Source of the DNA: Corynebacterium uterequi
Lineage (GTDB): Bacteria > Actinomycetota > Actinomycetes > Mycobacteriales > Mycobacteriaceae
Length of the DNA: 64,000 bases
NCBI RefSeq assembly: GCF_001021065.1
Contig: NZ_CP011546.1
Location: 744,001 to 808,000, forward strand
Reading direction: 5' to 3'
Positions 7,785 through 15,777 of the stretch are shown here, one piece after another (position 1 is the stretch's first letter; each line of letters starts with the position of its first letter). The notes under the pieces were generated by a model that was not told the DNA's origin, searched no databases, and worked only from the letters and a program-made list of their open reading frames with translations. Both the position numbers and the translations under genes were made by a program.

Positions 7785-9029
7785 CTACCCGCGCTGCGTC
7801 GCCTCGCGCCGGCGCGGTGTGACATAGGCGGCAATGACGGTGGTAACCGGAATAGATAGCGCCAACCCCACCGCGCCCACCCCGGAACGCAGCAGCTCGG
7901 TCGCCATGATGTCACTAGTGAGGATGCTTCGCAGCGTTCGGCCGGAGATCGACAGCACGAGCAGCAGCGGAAGCGCGGCGGAGGTATAGGACAGCACGAG
8001 CGTGTACACCATGGACGCCACGTGGTCCTGGCCCACCTTCATGGCGCGGGCGAAGAGGGTCCACCGGCTCGCCGTCGGGTCCAGCTCCGCCAGCTCGTTG
8101 ACGGTGGAAGCTTGGGCTACGGTGACGTCGTTGAGGCCGCCGAGGGCGCCGATGACAAACCCGCAGAGCATCAGCCCGGTGATGGTGAGCTCTGGCAGGT
8201 AGATCTGGATGAGCAGATTGTCCTCAGAACCCAGGCCGCGCAGGTGGGAGCTGTCGATGGCGTAGCGGCCGGCCAGGGCAGCCAGCCCCATGGCGAGCAA
8301 GGTGCCGGACAGCGCGGAGGTCGACTTCCACGAGAACCCATGGACCAGGTAAATGACGAAAAACAACACGGCCGATCCGACCACCAGCGACAGCCGCAGC
8401 GGGTCACCACCGCGCAGCAACGCCGGCACCAGGTACCCAAACACGGCGAGCAGCGTCACGGTGAGGCCGACGAGCGAACGCAGACCCCGCATACCGCCGA
8501 CGGCGACGATCGCCGCCGTGACAATGATGCCCCACACGATAAGCACGGTGTCTCGCTGATAATCCGCAAAGGAATAGGTCACCTGGCCGTTGGCGTCGGC
8601 CGCCTCGTAGAGGGAGATCTCCTGGCCCTCGGCGAGGTCCGGCTCCCCCAAACCGCCGGTGGTAACGATGAGCGTGTTCTTTCCGGCGTGCGCGCCCTCG
8701 GTCAACTCGACGATCGCCACCGTGCAGTCGGTCGCGCCGGGCGGGTCCGCGGGGACCTGATCGACAATCGTGCCAGCGGCGGGATGCGAGCACGGCCCGG
8801 GGCGGGTGGCGGTGACGGTGCCGTCGACCTGCACCCGGGTGTGCGCAGCTACCTGCTCAAACTGGGCGGATACCGCTGGTTGGCGGGAGAAGTCCGGCCA
8901 CATCATCACAATGGCGACCGCTGTCGCCGCTGCCACCACGGCCAGAAAACCAACCACCAGGCGCCGAGCCCACTGGCTGGGGTCGGGTTGTTCGGTTGGT
9001 GGCGAAGTAGTCGCGTGATGCCGTCCCAT
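7785..9029 (-). CDS. YibE/F-like integral membrane protein
   Basis: 414-residue membrane protein of the YibE/F family, whose function is not established. A Pro-rich N-terminus is followed by one membrane helix (about 24-44), an extracytoplasmic domain (45-160) with cysteines in GPCSHPAAG and ATDCTV, then about seven further helices from VLIVWGIIVTAAIVAVG onward. The block FVIGALGGLNDVTVAQASTVNEL and the following FARAMKVGQDHVASMVYTL are characteristic of the family. A TACAGT hexamer ends 8 nt before the ATG. The neighbouring HAD gene lies 23 bp downstream on the same strand but probably has its own leaderless promoter. Confidence 0.88.
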   Translation of the reverse strand: MGRHHATTSPPTEQPDPSQWARRLVVGFLAVVAAATAVAIVMMWPDFSRQPAVSAQFEQVAAHTRVQVDGTVTATRPGPCSHPAAGTIVDQVPADPPGATDCTVAIVELTEGAHAGKNTLIVTTGGLGEPDLAEGQEISLYEAADANGQVTYSFADYQRDTVLIVWGIIVTAAIVAVGGMRGLRSLVGLTVTLLAVFGYLVPALLRGGDPLRLSLVVGSAVLFFVIYLVHGFSWKSTSALSGTLLAMGLAALAGRYAIDSSHLRGLGSEDNLLIQIYLPELTITGLMLCGFVIGALGGLNDVTVAQASTVNELAELDPTASRWTLFARAMKVGQDHVASMVYTLVLSYTSAALPLLLVLSISGRTLRSILTSDIMATELLRSGVGAVGLALSIPVTTVIAAYVTPRRREATQRG

Positions 9030-9082
9030 AGGCAGTAACTGTAGCGCGATGACGGGGCAGGGCAGCGGCTACGATAAGAGCA

Positions 9083-9739
9083 ATGCTGTCCGCCGTCGTC
9101 CTCGCCTTCACCGATTCCGTCAACGCGCTGCTCATTGCGGTCATCCTCGCGCTCGGAATCATCCTGCCACGCGGGCACTACCGGTTGGTCACCCCACTGC
9201 TCATCGCCGGGGACTGGCTGGGCGTGTATCTGCTGGCCTTGTTGGTCATGGTGGCGTTCGACGGCGCCCAAGGCTTCGTCCACCAGCTCACGTCCGGGCC
9301 CTGGCTAGGGATCGTGCTCATCGTCATCGGCGCCCTCGCGGCCATCGGGGCGTGGCGGGCTCGGCCCGGCGGTGACCAACGCCTCGTCGAGCTCATGCTT
9401 GCTTACGTCTCCCGCCCAGGCTGGGTGACGGCCGCCGCCGGGTTCGTCCTCGGGGTAGTGCAGTCCGCCACCTCCGCTCCCTTCTACGGCGGGATCGCTA
9501 TCCTGTCGGCCGGCGACTTCTCCGCACTGACCCGCTACGGCGGCATGGTGTGGTACGCCACGGCCGCGCTGTCCCTGCCGGCGGCGGTCGCGGCGGCGGT
9601 CGGGTGGGTGCGCGCGCATCCTGAGTCGCCGGCTGGCCGGCTCATGCTCTACGCCCGGGGGCACGCCACCACGGTGAGCAAACTCGGGGGTTACGCGGTC
9701 GCGGTGGTACTAATCAGCATAGGCATTATTCATCTTTGA
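9083..9739 (+). CDS. Polytopic membrane protein, unknown function
   Basis: 218-residue hydrophobic protein with about six membrane helices (roughly 5-27, 34-58, 71-90, 113-136, 146-170, 197-217). The arrangement and the GVVQSATSAPFYGG segment recall LysE/GAP-type small-molecule exporters, but I would not assign a substrate. TACGAT ends 7 nt before the ATG, so transcription is probably leaderless. The stop lies 24 nt before the pullulanase ATG, and the two are likely cotranscribed. It diverges from the YibE/F gene with a gap of only 53 bp. Confidence 0.75.
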   Translation: MLSAVVLAFTDSVNALLIAVILALGIILPRGHYRLVTPLLIAGDWLGVYLLALLVMVAFDGAQGFVHQLTSGPWLGIVLIVIGALAAIGAWRARPGGDQRLVELMLAYVSRPGWVTAAAGFVLGVVQSATSAPFYGGIAILSAGDFSALTRYGGMVWYATAALSLPAAVAAAVGWVRAHPESPAGRLMLYARGHATTVSKLGGYAVAVVLISIGIIHL

Positions 9740-9762
9740 TTATTTCCCAGGAGGTGGGGCGC

Positions 9763-11499
9763 ATGTTAGGTGCTGCGTACCGGCCCGAGGCCACGGACTT
9801 CGCGGTGCTGTCTCCCGACGCGTCCAAGGTTGACGTACTGGTCTATCCCGGTCCGACGACCGCGACGCTCACCCAGGACGGTTCGGGGGTGTGGCGCGGC
9901 AGCGTCGCCGGCGACCACCATGGCCGGGAGTACCTCTACCGGTTGGAGTTTCCCGGGGGACGCACCCACACCTCCACCGATCCTTGCTCTACCGCCGTCA
10001 CCGTCAATGGCGCCCGCAGCGTCATCGCGCCTGCGCTGCCCGACGCGCCCCGCCGGGCGGAGCGGGCCGGAAGCCGCGCCGCGAACCAAGACGTCATCTA
10101 TGAGCTGCACGTCCGTGATCTCACCATCGCGCCGGGCAACGGCATCCGTCACGCCGGGAAATTCCTGGGCCTGTGCGAGCCCGGGACGCGGACCGAATCC
10201 GGAGCCCTAAGCGGTATCGACTACATCGCCAGCCTCGGGGTCACCCACGTCCAGCTGCTCCCCGTCTACGATTTCGCCACCGTTGACGAGGCAGGGGACC
10301 TCAGCTTCGGCGCGCAGTACAACTGGGGCTACGACCCGGTCCACGTCAACGCCGTCGAGGGCTCATACACCACGGACCCGTCGGCGGCGCTGGAACGCAT
10401 CCACGAGCTGCGTGCCCTCGTCGACGCCTTCCACGCCCGGGGGATAGGTGTGGTCATGGACGTCGTCTTCAACCACGTCTACGACCTGGCGACCTCCCCG
10501 CTGGAGCTCACCGCGCCGGGCTACTATTTCCGCCGCCACGCCGACGGCACGTACACCGACGCCACCTATTGCGGCAACGAGACCGCCTCGGAGCGCTCCG
10601 GGATGCGCCAACTCATCGTTGACTCGGTGGTGTACTGGGCGCGGACCGTCGGCTTCGACGGCTTCCGCTTTGACCTCATGGGCATCCACGATGTGGACAC
10701 GATGCGGGCTGTGCGCCGCGCGCTCGATGAGGTCGACAAGCGCATCATCGTCATCGGCGAGGCGTGGCGCATGGGCAATCACCCCACTGGGGTGATTCCC
10801 GCCGATCAGGATCACAGTCACCTCATGCCCCGCGTCGGCACCTTTGACGATTCCTTCCGGGACGCCGTCCGCGGCTCGACGTTCCACCTCGGGGCACCGG
10901 GACTGGTGTCCGGGGCGGCCGACGCCGGCCTAACCCAGCGGCTGTGGCAAAGCCTGAGCAACACCCATTCCGTGCTCTATAGCGAATGCCATGACAACCA
11001 CACCCTCTTCGACGCGCTGTGCGCCGGGCTTCCGCAGGCCCCGCGGGCGGAGATCGTGCGTCGCCACATGCTCGCCACCACGCTGAGTTACCTCGGCGAC
11101 GGCACGGTGTTCCTCCACGCCGGGCAGGAGGCCTGCCGCACCAAGCAGGGAATCGGTAATTCCTTCCGGAGCCCCGACAGCATCAACGCCTTCGACTACG
11201 ACCGCGCTGTCGACCCGGACTTCGCCCCGGTCGTCGAGCTCGTTCGCGGGCTCAATCGCCTGCGTGCGGAGGGAATCTTGCGCTTCGGCCGGCGCACCCT
11301 CGACGTCCTCGACGGCACGCACCTCGCCTACCATGACGCGGTGACCTCGGTGTTCATCAACTTCGATACGAAGCCGTGGACGGTGGCGATGCCGCAGCGG
11401 GCTCGCTTGCTCGTCCACGACCACCAGGTCGACGCCGGGGAGGCGGCCCCGGGTCAGTTCACGGTGCCGGGCCTGTCCGTGTCGATAGCCCGCTGGTAG
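9763..11499 (+). CDS. pulA: Type I pullulanase-like glycoside hydrolase (GH13)
   Basis: 578-residue cytoplasmic GH13 enzyme that should hydrolyse alpha-1,6 branch links of alpha-glucans. An N-terminal beta-sandwich (about 1-100) precedes the barrel, which contains the type I pullulanase hallmark YNWGYDP, the MDVVFNHVY region, nucleophile Asp in GFDGFRFDLMG, acid Glu in VIGEAW and the ECHDNHTLFDAL segment with the third acidic residue. It is somewhat shorter than typical bacterial type I pullulanases. The ATG at 9763 is chosen because AGGAGG lies 8 nt upstream; a TTG at 9736 in the same frame overlaps the previous stop and is less likely. The last 46 bp are antisense to the end of the convergent glycosyltransferase gene. 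No signal peptide, so intracellular glycogen or maltodextrin is the likely substrate. Confidence 0.9.
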   Translation: MLGAAYRPEATDFAVLSPDASKVDVLVYPGPTTATLTQDGSGVWRGSVAGDHHGREYLYRLEFPGGRTHTSTDPCSTAVTVNGARSVIAPALPDAPRRAERAGSRAANQDVIYELHVRDLTIAPGNGIRHAGKFLGLCEPGTRTESGALSGIDYIASLGVTHVQLLPVYDFATVDEAGDLSFGAQYNWGYDPVHVNAVEGSYTTDPSAALERIHELRALVDAFHARGIGVVMDVVFNHVYDLATSPLELTAPGYYFRRHADGTYTDATYCGNETASERSGMRQLIVDSVVYWARTVGFDGFRFDLMGIHDVDTMRAVRRALDEVDKRIIVIGEAWRMGNHPTGVIPADQDHSHLMPRVGTFDDSFRDAVRGSTFHLGAPGLVSGAADAGLTQRLWQSLSNTHSVLYSECHDNHTLFDALCAGLPQAPRAEIVRRHMLATTLSYLGDGTVFLHAGQEACRTKQGIGNSFRSPDSINAFDYDRAVDPDFAPVVELVRGLNRLRAEGILRFGRRTLDVLDGTHLAYHDAVTSVFINFDTKPWTVAMPQRARLLVHDHQVDAGEAAPGQFTVPGLSVSIARW

Positions 11500-12602
11500 A
11501 AGTCCACCACGGTCTGGGTGGCGGCCCGCCACCCGTGGCGCTCCGCCTCCTGACGAGCCAGGGCGCCCATCTGGCGGCGGCGTTCGGTGTTCTCCAGCAA
11601 CACGCACAGGCGGTCTGCCCAGGCGTCGTAGTCGTGCGGGTCCACCAGGTAGCCGGTGGCTGCGTCGTCGATGACGAAGGGGATGCCCCCCGCCCGGGCG
11701 CCGACCACCGGCACTCCGGAGGCAAAGGACTCCAATGCCACCAGGCCGAGGGTCTCCGTGGTGGAGGGGAAGGCGAAGACGTCCACCGAGGCGAACGCCG
11801 CGGCCAGCGCCGCACCTGACTTGTAGCCGGTGAAGGTAGCCCACGAAGGGTCGAACTGCTGCCGCAGATCCTCCAGCCCGGGCCCGGAGCCCACCATGGC
11901 GAGACGGGCGTTGGGGATGCGCTCACGCACCCGCTCCATGATGGGCAGCAGGGCGTGGAGGTTCTTCTCCGCAGACATGCGCCCGACGTAGCTGACGAGC
12001 GGGTCCTCGGGGTGGCCGTTGGAGAGCTCGGCGCGCATTTCGGCGCTGGCGTTCGACGGGTGGTAGCCGTCGGTGTCCACCGCTTTCGGCCACAGCTCGA
12101 CGTTGCGGATCCCCACCGCCTTGGCCTTGTCCACCATCGGCCCGGAGGTGCACAGGTTCACCGAGGCCATGTTGTGCAGCCGCCGGATCCACCACGCCAC
12201 CGGCCGGGAGGACCAGCCGATGCCGAGGGATTCGGTGTATTCCGGCACGTTGGTGTGGAAACTGGCGATGAGCGGGATGTTCCGCTTCACGGCGAGGTGG
12301 GCGCCGTACCCCGCCAACCACACTGGGTTAACGGAATGGACGGCGTCCGGCTGGAAGCGGTGCAGGGCCCGGGCCACCCTCCGGGTGGGCACGCCGACGG
12401 TGATTTCCGGGTAGATGGGGCGAAGCCGAAGCCCGTTGACACCAATGACCTCGAAACCGGCGTATTCCTTCGGGGTCTTGCCAGGGGCGAAGATCATGAC
12501 CTCGTGGCCCATCTCCGCGAGCTGGTCGAGGGTCCGGGTCACCCGGGTCACCACCCCGTCGATCTTCGGGAGGAAGACCTCCGTGAACAGCGCGATCCGC
12601 AT
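11454..12602 (-). CDS. sqdX: GT4 glycosyltransferase, SqdX/SQD2-like (candidate sulfoquinovosyltransferase)
   Basis: 382-residue GT-B, family 4 glycosyltransferase. The N-terminus MRIALFTEVFLPKIDGVV has the acceptor-side glycine loop; the donor domain has VSYVGRMSAEKNL and the E-x7-E motif in STTETLGLVALESFASG (near 282-292) followed by VVGARAGGIPFVI. This last block is very close to the SQD2/SqdX group, which moves sulfoquinovose from UDP-sulfoquinovose to diacylglycerol. GT4 mannosyltransferases such as MgtA and PimB share the fold, so sequence alone is not decisive, but the gene starts 13 bp after an SQD1-like UDP-sulfoquinovose synthase on the same strand, which favours the sulfolipid reading. 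The 3' end runs 46 bp into the convergent pullulanase gene. Confidence 0.78.
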   Translation of the reverse strand: MRIALFTEVFLPKIDGVVTRVTRTLDQLAEMGHEVMIFAPGKTPKEYAGFEVIGVNGLRLRPIYPEITVGVPTRRVARALHRFQPDAVHSVNPVWLAGYGAHLAVKRNIPLIASFHTNVPEYTESLGIGWSSRPVAWWIRRLHNMASVNLCTSGPMVDKAKAVGIRNVELWPKAVDTDGYHPSNASAEMRAELSNGHPEDPLVSYVGRMSAEKNLHALLPIMERVRERIPNARLAMVGSGPGLEDLRQQFDPSWATFTGYKSGAALAAAFASVDVFAFPSTTETLGLVALESFASGVPVVGARAGGIPFVIDDAATGYLVDPHDYDAWADRLCVLLENTERRRQMGALARQEAERHGWRAATQTVVDFYQRAIDTDRPGTVN

Positions 12603-12615
12603 TGTCGTCCCAGGC

Positions 12616-13848
12616 TTAGCGGGCGTCCGCGGGATCGCCGGCGGCGTTGTCCTTGGTCCACAGGGAGCGGGCCGGGATCTTGTCCAGGTCGGCGCGGTCG
12701 GCGTACTTCTTGGCCACCTCTTCGACCTCGTGAAGCAGGCCCTCGGCGAGCGTCGTGGGCTTGAGACCGAGGTCGAGGAAGGTCTCGTTGACGACGTGCA
12801 ATTCGTTCTCCGCGGACTCCTTGCGCGGGTTCGGAACGAGGGCGACCTCGGCGCCGGAGATCTCGCCGATGAGGTGGGCGAGATCGCGGACGCGGTGGGT
12901 CTCAGTCATCTGGTTGAAGATCTTCACGCGCTCGCCGCGGGCGGGTGGGTTCTCCAGCGCGATCTCCACGCAGCGGACCATGTCGCGGATGTGGATGAAG
13001 GCGCGGGTCTGGCCGCCGGTGCCGTGCACGGTCAGCGGGTAGCCGACTGCGGACTGCATGAGGAAGCGGTTGAGGACGGTGCCGTAGTCACCGTCGTAGT
13101 CGAAGCGGTTGATGAGGCGCTCGTCGCGGGCGGTCTGCTCCGTGGTCGTTCCCCAAATGATGCCTTGGTGCAGGTCAGTGACGCGCAGCTCGTCGTTCTT
13201 CGCGTAGTAGGCGAAGAGGTGCTGGTCGAGCACCTTCGTCATGTGGTAGACGGAGCCCGGGTTGGACGGGTAGAGGATCTCCAGCTCGACGGGGTGCGGG
13301 TCGACCTTGTTGCCGTCGGCGTCCTCATCCGTCATGACCTGGATATTGAGATAGCCCTCGGGGATCTTCATGCCGGCGGTGCCGTAGCCGTAGACGCCCA
13401 TGGTGCCCAGGTGGACGACGTGGACGTCCACGCCCGCCTCGACGATGGCGGCCAGCAGGTTATGGGTGGCGTTGACATTGTTGTCCACCGTGTAGCGCTT
13501 CGTGGTGGAGTTCTTCATGGAGTAGGGCGCAGCACGCTGCTCGGCGAAGTGCACGACGGCGTCGGGACGCTCGGTGGCGATGAAGTCCAGCAGCGCCGGG
13601 TAGTCCTGAGCAACGTCGATGTTGTGGTAGGCGATCTCCTTGCCGGTGACTTCCTGCCACGCGGCGATGCGATCGTCGATGCTGGCGATGGGGGTGAGGG
13701 ATTCGGCTCCCAGTTCCTCATCGATGGCCCGACGGGAAAGGTTATCGATGATGGTGACTTCGTGTCCCTGGTCGGACAGGTACAGTGACGCCGGCCATCC
13801 GCAGAAACCGTCGCCACCTAGAATCGCAACCTTCACGTTCTTCTCCAC
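12616..13848 (-). CDS. sqdB: UDP-sulfoquinovose synthase-like extended SDR (SQD1/SqdB family)
   Basis: 410-residue NAD-dependent extended short-chain dehydrogenase/reductase. The dinucleotide motif GGDGFCGWPA (11-20) and EVTIIDNLSRR are the SQD1-type forms; LTPIASIDDRIAAW, HFAEQRAAPYSM, HLGTMGVYG, GGQTRAFIHIRDMVRCVEIA and VPNPRKE also follow plant and cyanobacterial UDP-sulfoquinovose synthase. The catalytic triad is in place as T149, Y201 and K205 (YHMTK). The enzyme converts UDP-glucose and sulfite to UDP-sulfoquinovose. It is the first gene of a two-gene minus-strand operon with the SqdX-like transferase. The start is GTG at 13848; a GTG at 13836 preceded by GGAGAAG is equally plausible. 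An interrupted palindrome lies about 50 bp upstream. A related UDP-sugar epimerase is the main alternative. Confidence 0.84.
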   Translation of the reverse strand: MEKNVKVAILGGDGFCGWPASLYLSDQGHEVTIIDNLSRRAIDEELGAESLTPIASIDDRIAAWQEVTGKEIAYHNIDVAQDYPALLDFIATERPDAVVHFAEQRAAPYSMKNSTTKRYTVDNNVNATHNLLAAIVEAGVDVHVVHLGTMGVYGYGTAGMKIPEGYLNIQVMTDEDADGNKVDPHPVELEILYPSNPGSVYHMTKVLDQHLFAYYAKNDELRVTDLHQGIIWGTTTEQTARDERLINRFDYDGDYGTVLNRFLMQSAVGYPLTVHGTGGQTRAFIHIRDMVRCVEIALENPPARGERVKIFNQMTETHRVRDLAHLIGEISGAEVALVPNPRKESAENELHVVNETFLDLGLKPTTLAEGLLHEVEEVAKKYADRADLDKIPARSLWTKDNAAGDPADAR

Positions 13849-13896
13849 ATCTCGGTCTTGCGACCTAGTCGGTTGATACTTCTTCTGAAAGACTCG

Positions 13897-13922
13897 ATTG
13901 GCAATTTTGCCTAGGTGCCAAT
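13897..13922. promoter_or_regulatory. Interrupted inverted repeat upstream of sqdB
   Basis: ATTGGCA and TGCCAAT arms separated by 12 bp, with an inner GGCAATTTTGCC palindrome (13900-13911) sharing the left arm, giving three related half-sites. It sits about 50 bp upstream of the sqdB start, between it and a possible TAACAT -10, where a repressor would act. The regulator is unknown. Confidence 0.4.
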
Positions 13923-13956
13923 GTTAGCGAAGTCCTAGGCTGTTTACAGTCCGAGT

Positions 13957-14334
13957 TCAGGCAGACTCAACGACGAACGCGAGTGTTCCCAGGTCATATT
14001 CACCCGGTGCGGGGGTGAGGGTGGAGATCTGCGTGCGCTGGGCCTCGCTGATCGGAATGATCCACCCCTCCGTGGGGTCGACCACCGGAGTTAGGGTAGA
14101 AGAACCCATTAATATAGTAACGCGCTGGCGGGGGCCGCGCAACTGTAGGGTCCGCCCGGCGGCGGCCGCGGCGGTGATGGCTCGCCACGCATCGACGTCG
14201 ACGCTGACGATCACTAACTCCTCCGCGGTGCGACAAAAGGCCTGCGCATCGTGGTAAACGAGGGCCGACGACGGCAGGTCGGGCAACGCCTGAGACGAAC
14301 CTGAGCGGCGTCGAAAGCGGTCTAAGAGTCCCAT
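13957..14334 (-). CDS. Hypothetical protein (125 aa)
   Basis: I recognise no family. The protein starts MGLLDRFRRRSG, a short amphipathic basic segment, and continues as a soluble alpha/beta-looking domain with YHDAQAFCRTAEELVIV, ITAAAAAGRTLQLRGPRQRVTI and the end GEYDLGTLAFVVESA. There is no signal peptide or membrane helix. The ATG at 14334 is chosen because TAAGGT ends exactly 7 nt upstream (leaderless); an in-frame upstream start at 14388 would run across that promoter. It is a single minus-strand gene facing away from the secreted-protein cluster. Confidence 0.7.
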   Translation of the reverse strand: MGLLDRFRRRSGSSQALPDLPSSALVYHDAQAFCRTAEELVIVSVDVDAWRAITAAAAAGRTLQLRGPRQRVTILMGSSTLTPVVDPTEGWIIPISEAQRTQISTLTPAPGEYDLGTLAFVVESA

Positions 14335-14505
14335 GAGAAAAACCTTAGCCGACGGCTCCGGGCCGGAAAGTTGAGCCGAAAGGCTCACAAAGTTGATACT
14401 AACGGGTCAAATTCCGGCCCGAAACTTGCCGACAGTGGATTTCACCACTCACAGTGGAGACGTCACCAAGGATTTTCGCCGCGTATCAGAAGGGAAAAGC
14501 CCACC

Positions 14506-15060
14506 ATGCGTCGTACCACCTCCGCCCTCGCTTGCTTGGTTTCCGCCACCATCGCCACGACCGGCCTCGTGCTCGTCCCCACCGCCTCCGCTGCCGTTCC
14601 GGTGGTCCCGGGCGAGGTCGGCCAGACCTGCTCCGTCGAAGGCCAGGCAGGCCAGTCTCTGCGTATCACCGGCTCTCACTTCGAGGTTGAGGGCACCGCC
14701 ACCGTCGCCAACTACAACGATGAGAACCTTCCGCTGACCCAAACCATCAAGGAAGGTGCCACCAAGAATTGGAACGTCGGCGGCTCCGTCAACTTTGACC
14801 TGCTCAAGCTCTTCCACGTCACCCTCAGCGCCGGCTACCAGTCCTCCCAGACCTGGGAGGTCGGCCAGACCCTCGGCCCGTACCCCGTCAAGCCCGGCCA
14901 GACCGGCGTCCTGGAGTACGGCTTCCTCAACCAGACCTTCGAGGGCACCAACCTGCGCTGCACTGGCGGCGTGTGGACGGACACCGGTTCCACCTTCCAC
15001 GGCACCATCCCGCGCGAGCGCCACATCCGGGTCTCCATGCGCGACAACGCGGAGTTCTAA
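14506..15060 (+). CDS. Secreted protein, first of three tandem paralogues
   Basis: 184 residues with a Sec signal peptide (MRRTTSALACLVSATIATT..., cleavage probably after TASA near 30). The mature part has two cysteines (in QTCSVEG and LRCTGG) bracketing a Ser/Thr/Val-rich region with alternating polar and hydrophobic residues, then WEVGQTLGPYPVKPGQTG, a YGF motif and a PRERHIRVSM end. The same skeleton, W-x-x-G-x-x-x-GP...PG-x-x-x...Y/W-G...C, recurs in the next two genes. The alternation recalls aerolysin-type beta-pore proteins, but that is only an impression. The start is ATG 14506 with AGAAGGG upstream. The next gene begins 3 bp after the stop, so the three form an operon. Confidence 0.85.
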   Translation: MRRTTSALACLVSATIATTGLVLVPTASAAVPVVPGEVGQTCSVEGQAGQSLRITGSHFEVEGTATVANYNDENLPLTQTIKEGATKNWNVGGSVNFDLLKLFHVTLSAGYQSSQTWEVGQTLGPYPVKPGQTGVLEYGFLNQTFEGTNLRCTGGVWTDTGSTFHGTIPRERHIRVSMRDNAEF

Positions 15061-15063
15061 CCT

Positions 15064-15744
15064 ATGCGCCGCGTATACCAGATGGCGGCCGCCGCGCTCA
15101 TCACCGCCGGACTGGGCCTAGGCACGGCCATGCCGGCCGGCGCCGTGATGGAGGCGGTCAACCAGCAGATGACCCCCGACCAAGACGTCCACCGCAGCAC
15201 GTTCCTCGACGAGGCATGCAACCCAGCCACCGACGCCAAGCGCCACCCCTGGGAGCAGTGGGTCACGGACGAGTGGGACCGCTACAACGGCACCACCTCC
15301 TTTACCAACACCTCCGACCGTGACATCAAGTTCTCCCTTGAGGTCACCGAGGGAGTCAACGAGTCGGTCAAGGCGATGAGCTCGGGAAACACCTGGGATG
15401 TGTTCCTCAAGGGCGTGAAGTCCAGCTACGGCATCGTTGAGGTGTCGCAGTGGGCGGTGGGCGACAAGCTCGGGCCCGTCATCGTCAAGCCCGGCGAGAC
15501 CGTCCGTGCCGACTATGGCGTCCACATGAAGTCCTTCATCGGCCGGGTTCGCACGTGCGACGCCCGCACCGGCAAGTGGAAGTCCGAACCCTACTTCGGC
15601 CACTACCACGGCGAGGGCCCCAGCACCCGCTTCGTCGTGTGGCACCGCACCAGCGCCGAAGGCGCCCACAGCTCCAATGTCCAATACGTCCAAGGTCAAC
15701 GCGAAACCCCGCAGGACTCCGCTGCGGCCACGTTGAACCCCTAA
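15064..15744 (+). CDS. Secreted protein, second of three tandem paralogues
   Basis: 226 residues, the most divergent of the three. Signal peptide MRRVYQMAAAALITAGLGLG with likely cleavage after AGA near 28. It keeps the family frame: an early Cys (DEACNPA), NTSDRDIKFSLEVTEG, WAVGDKLGPVIVKPGE, YGVHMKSFIG and a late Cys (RTCDAR), but carries a longer N-terminal spacer and a longer polar tail after the last Cys. The ATG follows the previous stop by 3 bp, so translational coupling is likely. Function unknown; secretion of all three products suggests a joint complex or related activities. Confidence 0.84.
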   Translation: MRRVYQMAAAALITAGLGLGTAMPAGAVMEAVNQQMTPDQDVHRSTFLDEACNPATDAKRHPWEQWVTDEWDRYNGTTSFTNTSDRDIKFSLEVTEGVNESVKAMSSGNTWDVFLKGVKSSYGIVEVSQWAVGDKLGPVIVKPGETVRADYGVHMKSFIGRVRTCDARTGKWKSEPYFGHYHGEGPSTRFVVWHRTSAEGAHSSNVQYVQGQRETPQDSAAATLNP

Positions 15745-15777
15745 GAGACCACCCCAGGTTAGGAAGTGACACTGATC

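Noticed and set aside
11454..12602. Naming the glycosyltransferase MgtA or PimB
   Set aside because: The E-x7-E context (ETLGLV...GARAGGIP) and the adjacent SQD1-like gene fit SqdX better; a mannosyltransferase remains the alternative.
12415..13788. 457-codon plus-strand frame opposite sqdB
   Set aside because: Antisense to an intact SQD1-like enzyme with all catalytic residues.
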